The notes under the pieces were generated by a model. That model was not told where the DNA came from. It worked only from the letters and a program-made list of their open reading frames with translations, and did no database searches. Of a stretch of 64,000 nt of DNA, positions 36,353-45,456 are shown one piece after another; position 1 is the stretch's first letter, and every line of letters begins with the position of its first letter. Origin of the DNA: Brumimicrobium oceani (GTDB lineage: Bacteria; Bacteroidota; Bacteroidia; Flavobacteriales_D; Crocinitomicaceae); the NCBI RefSeq assembly GCF_003143775.1, contig NZ_QFRJ01000010.1, positions 1-64,000 of the forward strand. Direction: 5' to 3'. The position numbers were made by a program, and so were the translations under genes.

Positions 36353-38278
36353 TCAATCCTCCTTAAATGTGATTTTAATTAATGTACTCCAATTGTCTTC
36401 TGGAGCAAAAGTGACCTCACCATCAAAGTTAGAAATAATTGTTTCGATTAATTCCATTCCAAAACTTGATTCATAAGCACCCTTACTGATCCCTATACCA
36501 TTGTCTTTATAAATCAACTCAAAATTCTTCTCCTCTATCCTTCGCAAGGATATTTTAATCTTTGGCTGTGCTATCTCATGATTAAAAGCATGCTTAAAAG
36601 AGTTTGTAATCAATTCATTTAGCGCAATTCCTAAGTTGATTAAGGTTTCAATTTTAAATGGAATTTCTTCAGAATCAATGGTAATTAAAATACGGCTATC
36701 TCCAGATCTGCGGAGGCTTTTTATCAGTTTTTCCAAATAAGTTTTTGAATCAATATCCTTAAATTTTTCTTGTCGGTAAATAACATCATGAACTATGGCC
36801 ATGGCATTAATGCGGTTGACTGCCTCTTCGAAATTTTGGCGTAAAACTTCATTGTCTAAATTGTAGGACTGCAAACGAAGCATACTCGAAACAATTTGAA
36901 AGTTGTTCTTTACTCTATGGTGCACCTCCTGCAACAAAAGCTTACGCTCTTCACTTTGCTTTGAAATATTTTTATTGACTTCTTTGGAATCTCTCAACTG
37001 CGCATAAATCACTAAAGAAGAGGTGATTAAAACAACAAAAACAATTCCCAATAGAATATAGTAAAAGTTTAACCTTTGCAGTTCTTTCTCCCGAAGCAGC
37101 AAAGCCTGCGCCTCTTTGTTTTTCGCTATTATTTGTTCTTTTTCTACCTTATACCTTATGGTTTCTTGATAGGAGATTTGTTCAATGATTTGTTTCTCCC
37201 TCATGTCGTTGTAACGAATCAATTTCTTTTGGTAAAAAGCGGTTTTCTCCCAGTCTTCTTGAAATTCAAAAAGTTTAATCAACATTTTCACAGACTTTAA
37301 TTTGCCCTCGTTATTGATTGTTCGCTCACTGAGCTGGTAGGCATCGTTTGCAAGTGTAAAAGCCTTATCGTAGTTCTGTGATAAAAAATAGTAGTCCGCC
37401 AAATTGACCAAAGTAAAAACCTCCCCAAAGTCGGATTCGTTATCGACGGCGATTTGATATGCGCGTTCAAAATAATGCTTGGCCTCACTCAATTCTCCCA
37501 TATCTTTATGAATAACTCCAAGGTTATTAAGAATCAGCGCCGCTTTCATTTCACTTTTCGCGTTGTTAGAAAACGACAAGGCCTCACGATACAATGATAA
37601 AGCCTCCTCAAGATCTCCCATTTCCTTTTTTAAACCGGCTGTTGAGTTAAGCACACTTGCCAAAACATCAGGATTGCTTATCTTTCTTACTATTTTTAGC
37701 GCTTTGTCTAAATACTCTTTTGTACGCTCCAAATCACCTTGGTCTCGGTAAATCTTGGCCAAACTATTATAGCCTAAAGCAGCCGAACTAGAATCTTTAA
37801 TGTCCAGAAAGATGGCTGTGGCCTCGTGTAAAGAACGCAATGAATTGGTCTGATTACCAATTTTAATATAAATAATTGCCATGTTATTTAAGGCCCTGGC
37901 ATACTCAAACTTTACATTATTGGATTTAAAAATTTCCGCTGCTTTATTAAAGTAATAAACTGACTGTGCCAAATCATTCTTACCATAATAACCTGCTCCC
38001 AAGAAGGTATAAACCCTGGCCATTGTGACTTGTTGCTCTTTGGAGTGTGACACATTAAAAGGAGTATTCTTTAAAACTTCTACTCCTATTTCTTGATAGA
38101 AACTTACACTATCGCTTACTTTCAAAGAATCAAAATACATTAATTTTTCAAGAATATGTTCTAGTGATTTCTGCCTTGATTCTTTGGATAGAGCGTTATC
38201 ATTAGGCTGCGCAATACTTCTCCATGTCAGAATACACAGAAGGAACAACAAATAATATTGGAGTTTTTTTTGTGTCAT
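36353..38278 (-). CDS. TPR sensor histidine kinase, paralog 3
   Basis: A 641-residue kinase: signal-like start (MTQKKLQYYLLFLLCIL), TPR repeats, coiled coil, one membrane segment near 405-425, HisKA_2 with EVHHRVKNNFQ (near residue 452) and HATPase. The catalytic half is nearly the same as in paralog 4, including 69 identical bases (36639-36707 versus 38982-39050), while the TPR halves differ widely. A terminator-like GATAAAAAGATTTTCTTATC hairpin follows its stop. I prefer the start at 38278 over 38290 because it begins the hydrophobic leader. Confidence 0.92.
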   Translation of the reverse strand: MTQKKLQYYLLFLLCILTWRSIAQPNDNALSKESRQKSLEHILEKLMYFDSLKVSDSVSFYQEIGVEVLKNTPFNVSHSKEQQVTMARVYTFLGAGYYGKNDLAQSVYYFNKAAEIFKSNNVKFEYARALNNMAIIYIKIGNQTNSLRSLHEATAIFLDIKDSSSAALGYNSLAKIYRDQGDLERTKEYLDKALKIVRKISNPDVLASVLNSTAGLKKEMGDLEEALSLYREALSFSNNAKSEMKAALILNNLGVIHKDMGELSEAKHYFERAYQIAVDNESDFGEVFTLVNLADYYFLSQNYDKAFTLANDAYQLSERTINNEGKLKSVKMLIKLFEFQEDWEKTAFYQKKLIRYNDMREKQIIEQISYQETIRYKVEKEQIIAKNKEAQALLLREKELQRLNFYYILLGIVFVVLITSSLVIYAQLRDSKEVNKNISKQSEERKLLLQEVHHRVKNNFQIVSSMLRLQSYNLDNEVLRQNFEEAVNRINAMAIVHDVIYRQEKFKDIDSKTYLEKLIKSLRRSGDSRILITIDSEEIPFKIETLINLGIALNELITNSFKHAFNHEIAQPKIKISLRRIEEKNFELIYKDNGIGISKGAYESSFGMELIETIISNFDGEVTFAPEDNWSTLIKITFKED

Positions 38279-38670
38279 AAGTAGTTGCAATCTAATAAAT
38301 TTATAACTGATAACTGGTTTTTCATACCCTAAATTAAAAAATAGTGTGACTTAAATCTTAATTTCAAAACAAGCACCCAACATCAGGACAAACTGAATGC
38401 GAACTAAGAAATCATCACTTTTTATCACCCCTGATCGCTAATGCTATATTTTAGTCCTTTAAAAATTTTGCTTTTCTCATTTTCAAAGCTATAGATCTTT
38501 CATCATAAAATTCACTTATAGATTAAAGCTTTAAAAATCAGCGAAATATAAATAGTTCTTGCTTAGAAACACATCAAAATTTTACGTATTTCTATTTCCG
38601 GACATTGGCTAGATAAAAATGTAATTTCTTATTAAGGTGTACAAAGAAATCAGCTTTTGTCCGGCAATAA
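38279..38670. other. Intergenic between kinase paralogs 3 and 4
   Basis: About 390 AT-rich bases with no gene. A 7-bp inverted pair, CCGGACA and TGTCCGG, spans about 38597-38664. Confidence 0.45.
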
Positions 38671-38695
38671 AGATAAAAAATTCCTTTTATCCTAA
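38670..38695 (-). terminator. Possible terminator after kinase paralog 4
   Basis: On the minus strand, GATAAAA-GGAA-TTTTTTATC follows the stop codon directly and ends in a T run. A weaker version follows paralog 3. Confidence 0.4.
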
Positions 38696-40627
38696 TCAAT
38701 CCTCTTTAAATGTGATTTTAAATAGTGTACTCCAATTATTTATAGGGGCATAGGTCACTTCTCCTTCAAAATTAGAAATAATGGTTTCAATTAATTCCAT
38801 TCCAAAACTTGATTCGTAAGCTCCCTTACTGATTCCTACACCATTATCTTTATAAACTAACTCATAGGTCTTATCACCTATTTCTCGTAAAGATATTTCA
38901 ATTTTTGGCTGGGCAATCTCATGATTAAAGGCATGCTTAAAAGAATTTGTAATTAATTCATTTAAAGCAATTCCTATGTTAATTAAGGTTTCAATTTTAA
39001 ATGGAATTTCTTCAGAATCAATGGTAATTAAAATACGGCTATCTCCAGATTTTCGGAGACTTTTTATCAGTTTTTCCAAATACCTTTTTGAATCAATATC
39101 CTTAAATTTTTCTTGACGGTAAATAACGTCATGCACTATGGCCATAGCATTAATGCGGTTGACTGCCTCCTCAAAGTTTTGACGTAAAGTTTCATTATCA
39201 AAATTATACGATTGCAAACGCAGCATACTCGAAACAATTTGAAAATTATTCTTTACTCGGTGATGAACCTCTTGTAACAGCAACTTACGCTCTTCACTTT
39301 GTTTGGTGATGATCTTGTTTTTCTTATTGCTAGAATTAAGCCGAACAATTATAAACAGTAGAAAAGCTACCAATAGAATGATAAAAATAATTGCTGTGGT
39401 GTAATAAATTGAAAGAATGTCGCGCTCCTTCTCAATTTCGAGTTGTCTTCTAAAAACTTTATATTCGTTTTTATACTTCTCCTTTTCTAATTTGTATTTT
39501 ACCGTTGTATTTCTATTTAATTGGTCACGTAAGTTCTTATTTAATAATTTGTAATAATCAAGCTGTTTGTTCAGTACCTCTGCGATTTTAGCCTGATCTT
39601 GCGTTTGCTCATATATTTTTAGTTGCACCTTCAAAGCATTAAATTCACCTTCTGGATTATCCGTCTTAATCGCTAATTTTATGGCCTCATCTAATTTTTC
39701 CTGAGCTAATTTATTTTCTGATCTCAGGATATAATACTTCGCCATATTGGTTAAAACATAAGTTTTTCCAAATTCAAAATTTGATTCATTCAAAATATTT
39801 AGCGCGCGGCGGAGGTAGTCAATTCCTTCTTCAGGCCTATCGTTTTCCACGTAAATCGAACCCAAGTTATTTAAAATCAGCGAAACATTAACTTCATTAT
39901 CAATTAGCTTGGCGTATGAAAGTGATTTTTGATAGCTTTTGATCGCTTCCTTGTAATCTCCTGACTCTCTTTCAATTCTAGCTTTAGTATTCTGAAGGAT
40001 TGATAACACATAGTGGTTCTCCAATACTTCACCAATTTCTAAACCTCTAGAAACAAAGTTTTGTGCTTCACTAAAATTATTTTGACGACTATAGAACTCG
40101 CCCATGCTATTAAAACCAAGTGCCATCCCTACAGAGTCCTTTAAATCAATATAAATTTCAATAGATTGACTTAAATAATGAATGCACTTAGCCTCATCGC
40201 CAATGTTAGAAAATAAAATACCCAACACAGACCAAGCATCTGCCAATTTGCTTTTTTCACCCAATTCTTCATACAACTCGGCTGCTTTCTTGTAGCCAAT
40301 GATTGCTTTGAATGTTTCGGATGTTTCGTAGTATTCCTCTCCGTAATAGAAATATATATCTGCAAATTGCGTCAAAACTTCATTGGATTGTTTCGCAACA
40401 AAATTATAACGCTCGACATAGTCATATCCTCTCTTTACGTAATATTGTAGACTGTCTTTGTTCTCTTCAGAAGTAAAAAATTGAATTTTACGAATGGTCT
40501 CAGATAAAGTGTCTTCTGAGAATTCGGAAAGGTTCTCAAGTTTATTTTTTTGAGCTGCTGAACTTGATACGAAAAGGAATAACCCTATTGTAATAGCTAT
40601 AAAATACTGACTTTTTTTACGGATCAT
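38696..40627 (-). CDS. TPR sensor histidine kinase, paralog 4
   Basis: A 643-residue kinase of the same plan: signal-like start (MIRKKSQYFIAITIGLFLF), TPR repeats (about 95-370), coiled coil, one membrane segment (about 405-430), HisKA_2 (EVHHRVKNNFQ near residue 453) and HATPase (NELITNSFKHAF, DNGVGIS, SFGMELIE). I start at 40627 because an upstream Met at 40702 would add 25 residues that do not fit the leader pattern of the paralogs. It is the first of the four in transcription order, 80 bases after the Ig-like lipoprotein gene. Confidence 0.92.
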   Translation of the reverse strand: MIRKKSQYFIAITIGLFLFVSSSAAQKNKLENLSEFSEDTLSETIRKIQFFTSEENKDSLQYYVKRGYDYVERYNFVAKQSNEVLTQFADIYFYYGEEYYETSETFKAIIGYKKAAELYEELGEKSKLADAWSVLGILFSNIGDEAKCIHYLSQSIEIYIDLKDSVGMALGFNSMGEFYSRQNNFSEAQNFVSRGLEIGEVLENHYVLSILQNTKARIERESGDYKEAIKSYQKSLSYAKLIDNEVNVSLILNNLGSIYVENDRPEEGIDYLRRALNILNESNFEFGKTYVLTNMAKYYILRSENKLAQEKLDEAIKLAIKTDNPEGEFNALKVQLKIYEQTQDQAKIAEVLNKQLDYYKLLNKNLRDQLNRNTTVKYKLEKEKYKNEYKVFRRQLEIEKERDILSIYYTTAIIFIILLVAFLLFIIVRLNSSNKKNKIITKQSEERKLLLQEVHHRVKNNFQIVSSMLRLQSYNFDNETLRQNFEEAVNRINAMAIVHDVIYRQEKFKDIDSKRYLEKLIKSLRKSGDSRILITIDSEEIPFKIETLINIGIALNELITNSFKHAFNHEIAQPKIEISLREIGDKTYELVYKDNGVGISKGAYESSFGMELIETIISNFEGEVTYAPINNWSTLFKITFKED

Positions 40628-40707
40628 AAGTGTTTGTAATGCAAAAAAATAAACATGACTTAAATAAAAAAAGAGGTATACTCTTAAAGCTTTTTTATAC
40701 AATTGTC

Positions 40708-42342
40708 TTACTCCTCCTCATCAGGTATAGCTTTTTCAATTTTAATTGGTAGTGTTGTTTTTACTTCCCAATTTGCTCTAATAGTAGATTTGGCACTAAA
40801 CCATTTAATTTTTTCTGCCTCTTGATCTGTAAAGATAGAACCTGTTGTCCATTTCCCATCTTTATTTGTATCATAAATGTAATAAAAATCATACTTACCT
40901 GGTTGTAAAAATTCAATTCTGTGCTTCTTTTTTTCGAAACCATCAAAAACAACACGGTTTTCATAATTCATAGATTTATTTTGAATTACCAACACACCAT
41001 ATTCTGGAACAGTATCAAACTCAACAATCAGCACTCCTGTTTCCTTTTCTTTTTGAACAGCAAAATCCATTTTAATGCTATCGGAAAGTGCATAGTTTAA
41101 ACCTTGAACTGCTACAGGAGGAATATTTATAAACACCTTTTCTAAATTTGTTTTATCGAAAAAGATGTGCCTTTCCAAAGGACTAAAATTAATTACCTCA
41201 AAATCTATTCTACTTTTAACGGTGTCTTTTTCCTTAAGGACTTCGAAAGAAATCGGATCTTTTTCAAAAAAAGAAAATGCTTCGTTGGCCTTTAGCTTTA
41301 AGGTGTCATTGGCTAGTAACTTACTGTTCACTAAATTATTAGTTACTTTAAAAGTTAATTCTTTTTTGTCCTTGAAAAAATACTTTTTTGATATTGTATC
41401 CTTGTTTTCAGGAGTATTCAAAACGGCCAACAAATTACCTGAAGATTCGTTTGATTCGTAGAAAGCACTGAGCGAATCTCTTGCATTATTCCACTCCACA
41501 TACATTGGTTTTGGACTTACAAACGAGAAGTCTTCATTTTTATTTAACGGCCTTGAAAAACCTAAACACCAAGTTGTTGTAGGAATCACTTCATTGCTCA
41601 CAATACTTAATTCTTTTAGTTCTGGAGCCATCAAGCGAATGATAGGAGTTACATCAAAAGCGGTGTCTAAAACTGCAGGATTTCTTAAAATCGCTCGTCT
41701 TTCTGTGGGATCGATCCGATTATTTAGGTTATCATCTTCAAACGCATAAATAAAAAAAGTAGTGTCTTTAATATATTGAAAAAGAGCTATTCCTTCATCA
41801 TTTGTTGAGGCATAATATTGAGGTTCCACTTTGCTTGTATCGTCTTGAATTCTTTCGGAAAACAGACCAACTGTAACTCCCGAAATGGTTTTCCCAGTAT
41901 AGGCGTTTTCAACTTGTACAGCTGTTTTCAGAGAGTCTAAAAAGTCTCCCGTTGAAAAAACATAAGCGATTATTGAATCATTGGCCTCATTAATATCCTT
42001 AACCGCCCGATTCAAGTAAATGGTATACGTAGTGTTTTTTTTCCATTCGCCAGATTTAACATTCAGTACTACAGATTTCTGTTTAATTTTGAAATCGAGT
42101 TTCACATCGTTGGGTGTGACTAAAATATTTTCTGCTGCTTTATTAAATTCTATAAATTCATCAAAAGGGATGACTATTTCTTGCGGACTGATATTGGTAC
42201 TTTCCATTGGCGGATCTACCCTATCTTCAATAATTCTTGGTGCAGTTTTATCTACTTCTCCACCGGTAATTGTTCCCACTTGTCCGCAGGAAAAGAGAAG
42301 AATAGACGCAATTGCCAAAATTATAAGATGGACGCGAGCCAT
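40708..42342 (-). CDS. Lipoprotein with Big_5/SbsA Ig-like domain
   Basis: A 544-residue lipoprotein: MARVHLIILAIASILLFSC with a lipobox Cys at residue 19, then TAPRIIEDRVDPPMESTNISPQEIVIPFDEFIE, the hallmark of the bacterial Ig-like (SbsA/Big_5) domain at about 35-130, and several further beta domains ending in a GKYDFYYIYDTNKDGKWTTG segment. Probably a surface-exposed lipoprotein; such proteins are widespread in Bacteroidota and of unknown role. The start lies inside the end of the upstream methionine sulfoxide reductase gene (22-base overlap), implying translational coupling. Confidence 0.85.
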   Translation of the reverse strand: MARVHLIILAIASILLFSCGQVGTITGGEVDKTAPRIIEDRVDPPMESTNISPQEIVIPFDEFIEFNKAAENILVTPNDVKLDFKIKQKSVVLNVKSGEWKKNTTYTIYLNRAVKDINEANDSIIAYVFSTGDFLDSLKTAVQVENAYTGKTISGVTVGLFSERIQDDTSKVEPQYYASTNDEGIALFQYIKDTTFFIYAFEDDNLNNRIDPTERRAILRNPAVLDTAFDVTPIIRLMAPELKELSIVSNEVIPTTTWCLGFSRPLNKNEDFSFVSPKPMYVEWNNARDSLSAFYESNESSGNLLAVLNTPENKDTISKKYFFKDKKELTFKVTNNLVNSKLLANDTLKLKANEAFSFFEKDPISFEVLKEKDTVKSRIDFEVINFSPLERHIFFDKTNLEKVFINIPPVAVQGLNYALSDSIKMDFAVQKEKETGVLIVEFDTVPEYGVLVIQNKSMNYENRVVFDGFEKKKHRIEFLQPGKYDFYYIYDTNKDGKWTTGSIFTDQEAEKIKWFSAKSTIRANWEVKTTLPIKIEKAIPDEEE

Positions 42343-42809
42343 GAGCAAATTTCGTTTAAATATTTATGATCCACCTCATCAAATGCACTTATTTCATCGT
42401 GGTCAAGATCAAACACTCCAATTACCTGGTTGTTTTTGATTAAGGGCACAACAATTTCCGATTTTGATTGACTACTACAAGCAATATGACCAGGAAACTC
42501 ATCTACATTATCCACGACAATGGTTTCAGATTTCTCCCAAGCAGATCCGCAAACACCTTTTCCTTTTTTTATCCGGGTGCAGGCTATTGGACCTTGAAAT
42601 GGCGCCAAAACCAACTCTGAATCATTTTCATCATCAACCAAGTAAAACCCGACCCAAAAATATTTGAAAGTCTCTTTGATGGCTGCCGCAACGTTAGCCA
42701 GATTAGCAATTTTATTCGATTCTCCCTCGCATAAGGCTTTCAATTGAGGAATAAGTCGAATGTATTTTTCCTCTTTTGAACCCACAACTATGTCAAGATC
42801 ATCCGCCAT
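42321..42809 (-). CDS. Free methionine-(R)-sulfoxide reductase (GAF domain)
   Basis: A 162-residue single GAF domain of the fRMsr family, which reduces free methionine-R-sulfoxide in the cytoplasm. The three family cysteines are present at 77, 87 and 111 (GPIACTR, GVCGSAW, HIACSSQSKSEIVVP); their spacing (10 and 24) is the same as in E. coli YebR as I recall it. GVFDLDHD completes the pocket. It overlaps the lipoprotein start and lies three bases after the TPR membrane protein gene. Confidence 0.92.
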   Translation of the reverse strand: MADDLDIVVGSKEEKYIRLIPQLKALCEGESNKIANLANVAAAIKETFKYFWVGFYLVDDENDSELVLAPFQGPIACTRIKKGKGVCGSAWEKSETIVVDNVDEFPGHIACSSQSKSEIVVPLIKNNQVIGVFDLDHDEISAFDEVDHKYLNEICSWLASIL

Positions 42810-42811
42810 AC

Positions 42812-43396
42812 TTATCTTTTTCGTGGTGTTTTCTTTCTTCCTCTGTGCATTTGTGCTTGACGCATTTGATTTGCAGAGGCTACCATTCCCATTTGTTTTT
42901 TCATGGTTGAAAGTTGTTCTTTCAACATGTTTTTGGTGTCTAGTTTTTTAGATTCAGCCAAGAGCATTTTAGCTTCATTTTTACGCCCTGTTTGCATACA
43001 AATTCCAGCAAGTTGCATATTGGCTACTGCTTGGTCTTGTTTTGTTCTCAATCCCATGCTCAGTCCTTTTCGAATTAACTGTTCACATTGAGCGTAACCT
43101 AAATCGTTTTGCAATCCCAGCATTCCCTTTAAATACAAAACATAGGCGTGTTGAGATTTCGGTAAAAACTGTGGTGCTTTAATTCTATTTAATGCTTTCC
43201 ATGCTTTATCAACTTTACCTAAACGCATTTGGTATAGCGCAATAATCACATTTTCGTTTCTCCAAAAGGTCATCCAAATAATTGCTAGAGGAAGAATCAT
43301 TGTAATTCCCCAGCCCCAAGAACCGATGTAAAATAAGTAAACATTAAAAGCCAATGCCGATACGGCAATGATAACTCTAAGAATAAATCCAATCAT
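42812..43396 (-). CDS. Small membrane protein with TPR-like repeats
   Basis: A 194-residue protein with two N-terminal membrane segments (about 4-23 and 30-45), then three or four TPR-like helical pairs (about 50-150) and a very basic tail (RGRKKTPRKR). No catalytic motif is seen. It may be an assembly or scaffold factor at the inner membrane, but that is a guess. It heads the run to fRMsr and the Ig-like lipoprotein, eight bases after the RidA stop, so all four may be one transcript. Confidence 0.75.
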   Translation of the reverse strand: MIGFILRVIIAVSALAFNVYLFYIGSWGWGITMILPLAIIWMTFWRNENVIIALYQMRLGKVDKAWKALNRIKAPQFLPKSQHAYVLYLKGMLGLQNDLGYAQCEQLIRKGLSMGLRTKQDQAVANMQLAGICMQTGRKNEAKMLLAESKKLDTKNMLKEQLSTMKKQMGMVASANQMRQAQMHRGRKKTPRKR

Positions 43397-43404
43397 AATT
43401 TTAA

Positions 43405-43836
43405 TTAATCAATTGTTGCAATACATTTTAATTCAATAGCAATAGGCGTAGGTAAAGAAGAAATTTCCACTGTTGTTCTGCATGGCTGATTCTCTTTGAA
43501 GTACTCCGCATAGATTTTATTGTAAGTATGAAAATCTCTTTTCATGTTTACCAAGAATACTTGCACATCTATTAGCTCGTTCCAGCTTGAACCTGATGCT
43601 TCTAAAATGGCGCGAACGTTATCAAATACTTGGCGACATTGTGCTTCGAAATCAAACTTTATAAAGTTTCCATTTTTGTCTAATTCCAAACCGGGAACGT
43701 GAGAGTCTGTAGCGTCTGAACCAGCTGTTCTTGGTCCTACACCAGATAAAAAAAGTAAATTTCCAGCTCTTCTTGCATGTGGGTACAATCCAACAGGTTT
43801 TGGAGCATTATTCGTACTGAATTTTTCTTGATTTGA
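43405..43836 (-). CDS. RidA/YjgF family enamine deaminase
   Basis: A 143-residue RidA-family protein, a trimeric enzyme that hydrolyses reactive enamines/imines made by PLP enzymes. VGLYPHARRAGNLLFLSGVGPR near the start and the C-terminal block CRTTVEISSLPTPIAIELKC hold the catalytic Arg and Glu. I start at 43836 (MSNQEKFSTNNAPKPVG); a Met at 43860 is ruled out because a TATATTTG -7 box overlaps it. The protein is slightly longer than the typical 125-130 residues, with an insertion around DATDSHVPGLELDKNG. Confidence 0.88.
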   Translation of the reverse strand, partial: SNQEKFSTNNAPKPVGLYPHARRAGNLLFLSGVGPRTAGSDATDSHVPGLELDKNGNFIKFDFEAQCRQVFDNVRAILEASGSSWNELIDVQVFLVNMKRDFHTYNKIYAEYFKENQPCRTTVEISSLPTPIAIELKCIATID

Positions 43837-43859
43837 CATTTCCAATTTCTTTAAGTGCA

Positions 43860-43867
43860 CAAATATA
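43860..43867 (-). promoter_or_regulatory. Putative -7 box for the RidA gene
   Basis: TATATTTG on the minus strand, 23 bases before the ATG at 43836. It decides the start of the RidA gene. Confidence 0.5.
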
Positions 43868-43942
43868 CGGAATTGTAGTGGGTTGAATGAAATTAATGAA
43901 AAGGAAAGTGTTATTCCTTTTTGAATTCACTTTATCTTCTTT

Positions 43943-44518
43943 CTACCCCTGTTTACGAATGTAGTTCTCTACTTCCTTGGAGAAATTTTTATGCTCTATT
44001 TCCAACACCTTTTTCTGAATTGTTTCTGCACTATCTTTCGATGATAAATTTACTTTATGTTGCGCTAGAATTTCTCCTTCATCATAGATTTCGTTTACTA
44101 AATGAATTGTAATACCTGATTCGGTTTCTTTATTTGCTAAAACGGCTTGGTGTACCTTCATTCCATACATTCCTTTTCCTCCGTATTTTGGTAGTAAAGA
44201 AGGATGAATGTTGATGATTTGCCTTGGAAAGGCTTTGATTAATTCGTTTGGGATTTTCCTTAGATATCCCGCCAAAACTATATAATCAATGCGCTCTTCG
44301 TGCATGAGTTCTGTTAGAAAAGAACCGTCATTGGCTCCGTCGTTATTGATAACGGCATGATCTATTAAATCCTCTGTTTTCTCTAAAACTCCTGCGTTTT
44401 CATTGTTTGTTAACAGTAAAACTGCGTTAATTTCAGGTACTTTATCAAAGTGTTCAATGAGTTTAATTGCGTTGCTCCCTGATCCAGAAGCGAAAATGGC
44501 GATGCGTTTTGTGTTCAT
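43943..44518 (-). CDS. purN: Phosphoribosylglycinamide formyltransferase (GAR transformylase)
   Basis: A 191-residue PurN, which formylates GAR in purine synthesis using 10-formyl-tetrahydrofolate. The start is RIAIFASGSGSNAIKLIEHF; the active-site Asn and His are in IINIHPSLLPKYGGKGMYG, and the Asp loop in ESGITIHLVNEIYDEGEIL. I start at 44518: the open frame continues 114 codons upstream, but that part translates repeat DNA (KICAICENLREPQ and similar) and carries no family similarity. Confidence 0.94.
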   Translation of the reverse strand: MNTKRIAIFASGSGSNAIKLIEHFDKVPEINAVLLLTNNENAGVLEKTEDLIDHAVINNDGANDGSFLTELMHEERIDYIVLAGYLRKIPNELIKAFPRQIINIHPSLLPKYGGKGMYGMKVHQAVLANKETESGITIHLVNEIYDEGEILAQHKVNLSSKDSAETIQKKVLEIEHKNFSKEVENYIRKQG

Positions 44519-44924
44519 AGGGGTAAAAATAAGGTTAATTCTGTGGTTTTCTCGCAGATATTTTGGGTATCGTGGATTTTTTTGGTGGGGGCGCTGCGCT
44601 CTTTTTGGGGTTCCCGCAGATTTTCGCGAATTGCGCAGATCTTTTTTATGGGCGCTTCGCTTGTTTTTTTCGCAGATTTTTTTGGTGGGGATCGCTGCGC
44701 TCTTTTGGGGTTCTCGCAGATTTTCGCAGATTGCGCAGATCTTTTTAGGGGCGCTGCGCTTGTTTTTTTGGATAGGGTACTGCGCTCTTTTTTGTATAGT
44801 GTTCGTGAGGTTATTCTTATAGAGTACAGACATACTTTTGAACGAGATACATCTAATCACATGAAGATCAATATCTTAATAAAATCTGTCAATCGACTAG
44901 ATTTTTAAGAACAACTCACCTGCG
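44519..44924 (-). repeat. CGCAGATTTTCGCAGATT array, upstream of purN
   Basis: Bases 44540-44785 are two to three units of a repeat with CGCAGATTTTCGCAGATTGC, GCGCAGATCTTTTTT, GGGCGCTTCGCTTGTTTTTT and GGTGGGG phrases. It has the same orientation as the array at 45590-45835. The remaining bases up to 44924 show nothing recognisable. Confidence 0.75.
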
Positions 44925-45078
44925 AAACCTTCTGCTGAAATCTGCGAGATCTGCGGGAAACTTCCACCCTACAAACATCAAACCTTCTGCGAAAATCTGC
45001 GAGATCTGCGGGAAAACCCCACCCAACAAACACCAAACCCTCTGCGGAAATCTGCGAGATCTGCGGGGAACTTCCTCC
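44925..45078 (+). repeat. Three 55-bp tandem repeats abutting the GxxExxY gene
   Basis: TCTGCGAGATCTGCGGG recurs at 44940, 44995 and 45050 (exact period 55). The last unit ends at the GxxExxY stop codon. The core phrase TCTGCGAAAATCTGCG is the inverse of the phrase in the arrays at 44540 and 45590, so this array and the 45590 array form inverted repeats around the gene. Confidence 0.85.
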
Positions 45079-45456
45079 CTACAATCCATTCACTTTCCTA
45101 AAGATCCCTGAGTTTATTTCTTCTACATTAAAGTTAATTAGCATCGCTAATTTTAGATTGGTGATTTTTAAATAGGTGAGTACCTGTTTGTGGTGCACTT
45201 TTGCTAATTGCTCTACCGATTTAACTTCAATTATTACTTTTTCCTCTACCAACAAATCCAGTCTGAAACCTAATTCTAATTTAGCTTCTTCGTAATAAAC
45301 AGGTACAGATACTTCTTTCCGTACACTTAATCCTGCTTTTTTCAGTTCGTAGACTAATGCCGCTGAATAGACCGATTCCAATAGTCCTGGGCCGAGGTTG
45401 TTGTATATACTGAATATTGCTCCTCGAATTTTATAAGAGATTTCATTTTCTGTCAT
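45079..45456 (-). CDS. GxxExxY protein (PD-(D/E)XK nuclease-like)
   Basis: A 125-residue protein of the GxxExxY family: signature G24-LL-E27-SV-Y30, then a restriction-endonuclease-like core with Asp67 (GFRLDLL), Glu77-Val-Lys79 (VIIEVKS) and Gln91xxxTyr95 (QVLTYL), the arrangement of PD-(D/E)XK nucleases with a RecB-type QxxxY motif. Families of this type can be multicopy and their function is not established. The gene is set between inverted repeat arrays (44925-45078 and 45590-45835). A good ribosome-binding site (AAAGGAAG) precedes the ATG. The active-site residues are intact, so the protein may be functional. Confidence 0.88.
   Translation of the reverse strand: MTENEISYKIRGAIFSIYNNLGPGLLESVYSAALVYELKKAGLSVRKEVSVPVYYEEAKLELGFRLDLLVEEKVIIEVKSVEQLAKVHHKQVLTYLKITNLKLAMLINFNVEEINSGIFRKVNGL

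Noticed and set aside
44519-44860. A 114-codon N-terminal extension of purN
   Set aside because: It translates the CGCAGATTTT repeat array (KICAICENLREPQ phrases); the family start is at 44518.
44403-44908. Phe/Cys/Arg-rich open frames on the plus strand over the repeat array (also 45574-45834)
   Set aside because: Same repeat DNA read on the other strand; similar peptides appear wherever the repeat occurs.
44925-45078. Possible CRISPR-like array of 55-bp units
   Set aside because: Only three units, no unique spacers between conserved repeats (the whole unit is repeated), and no cas genes.
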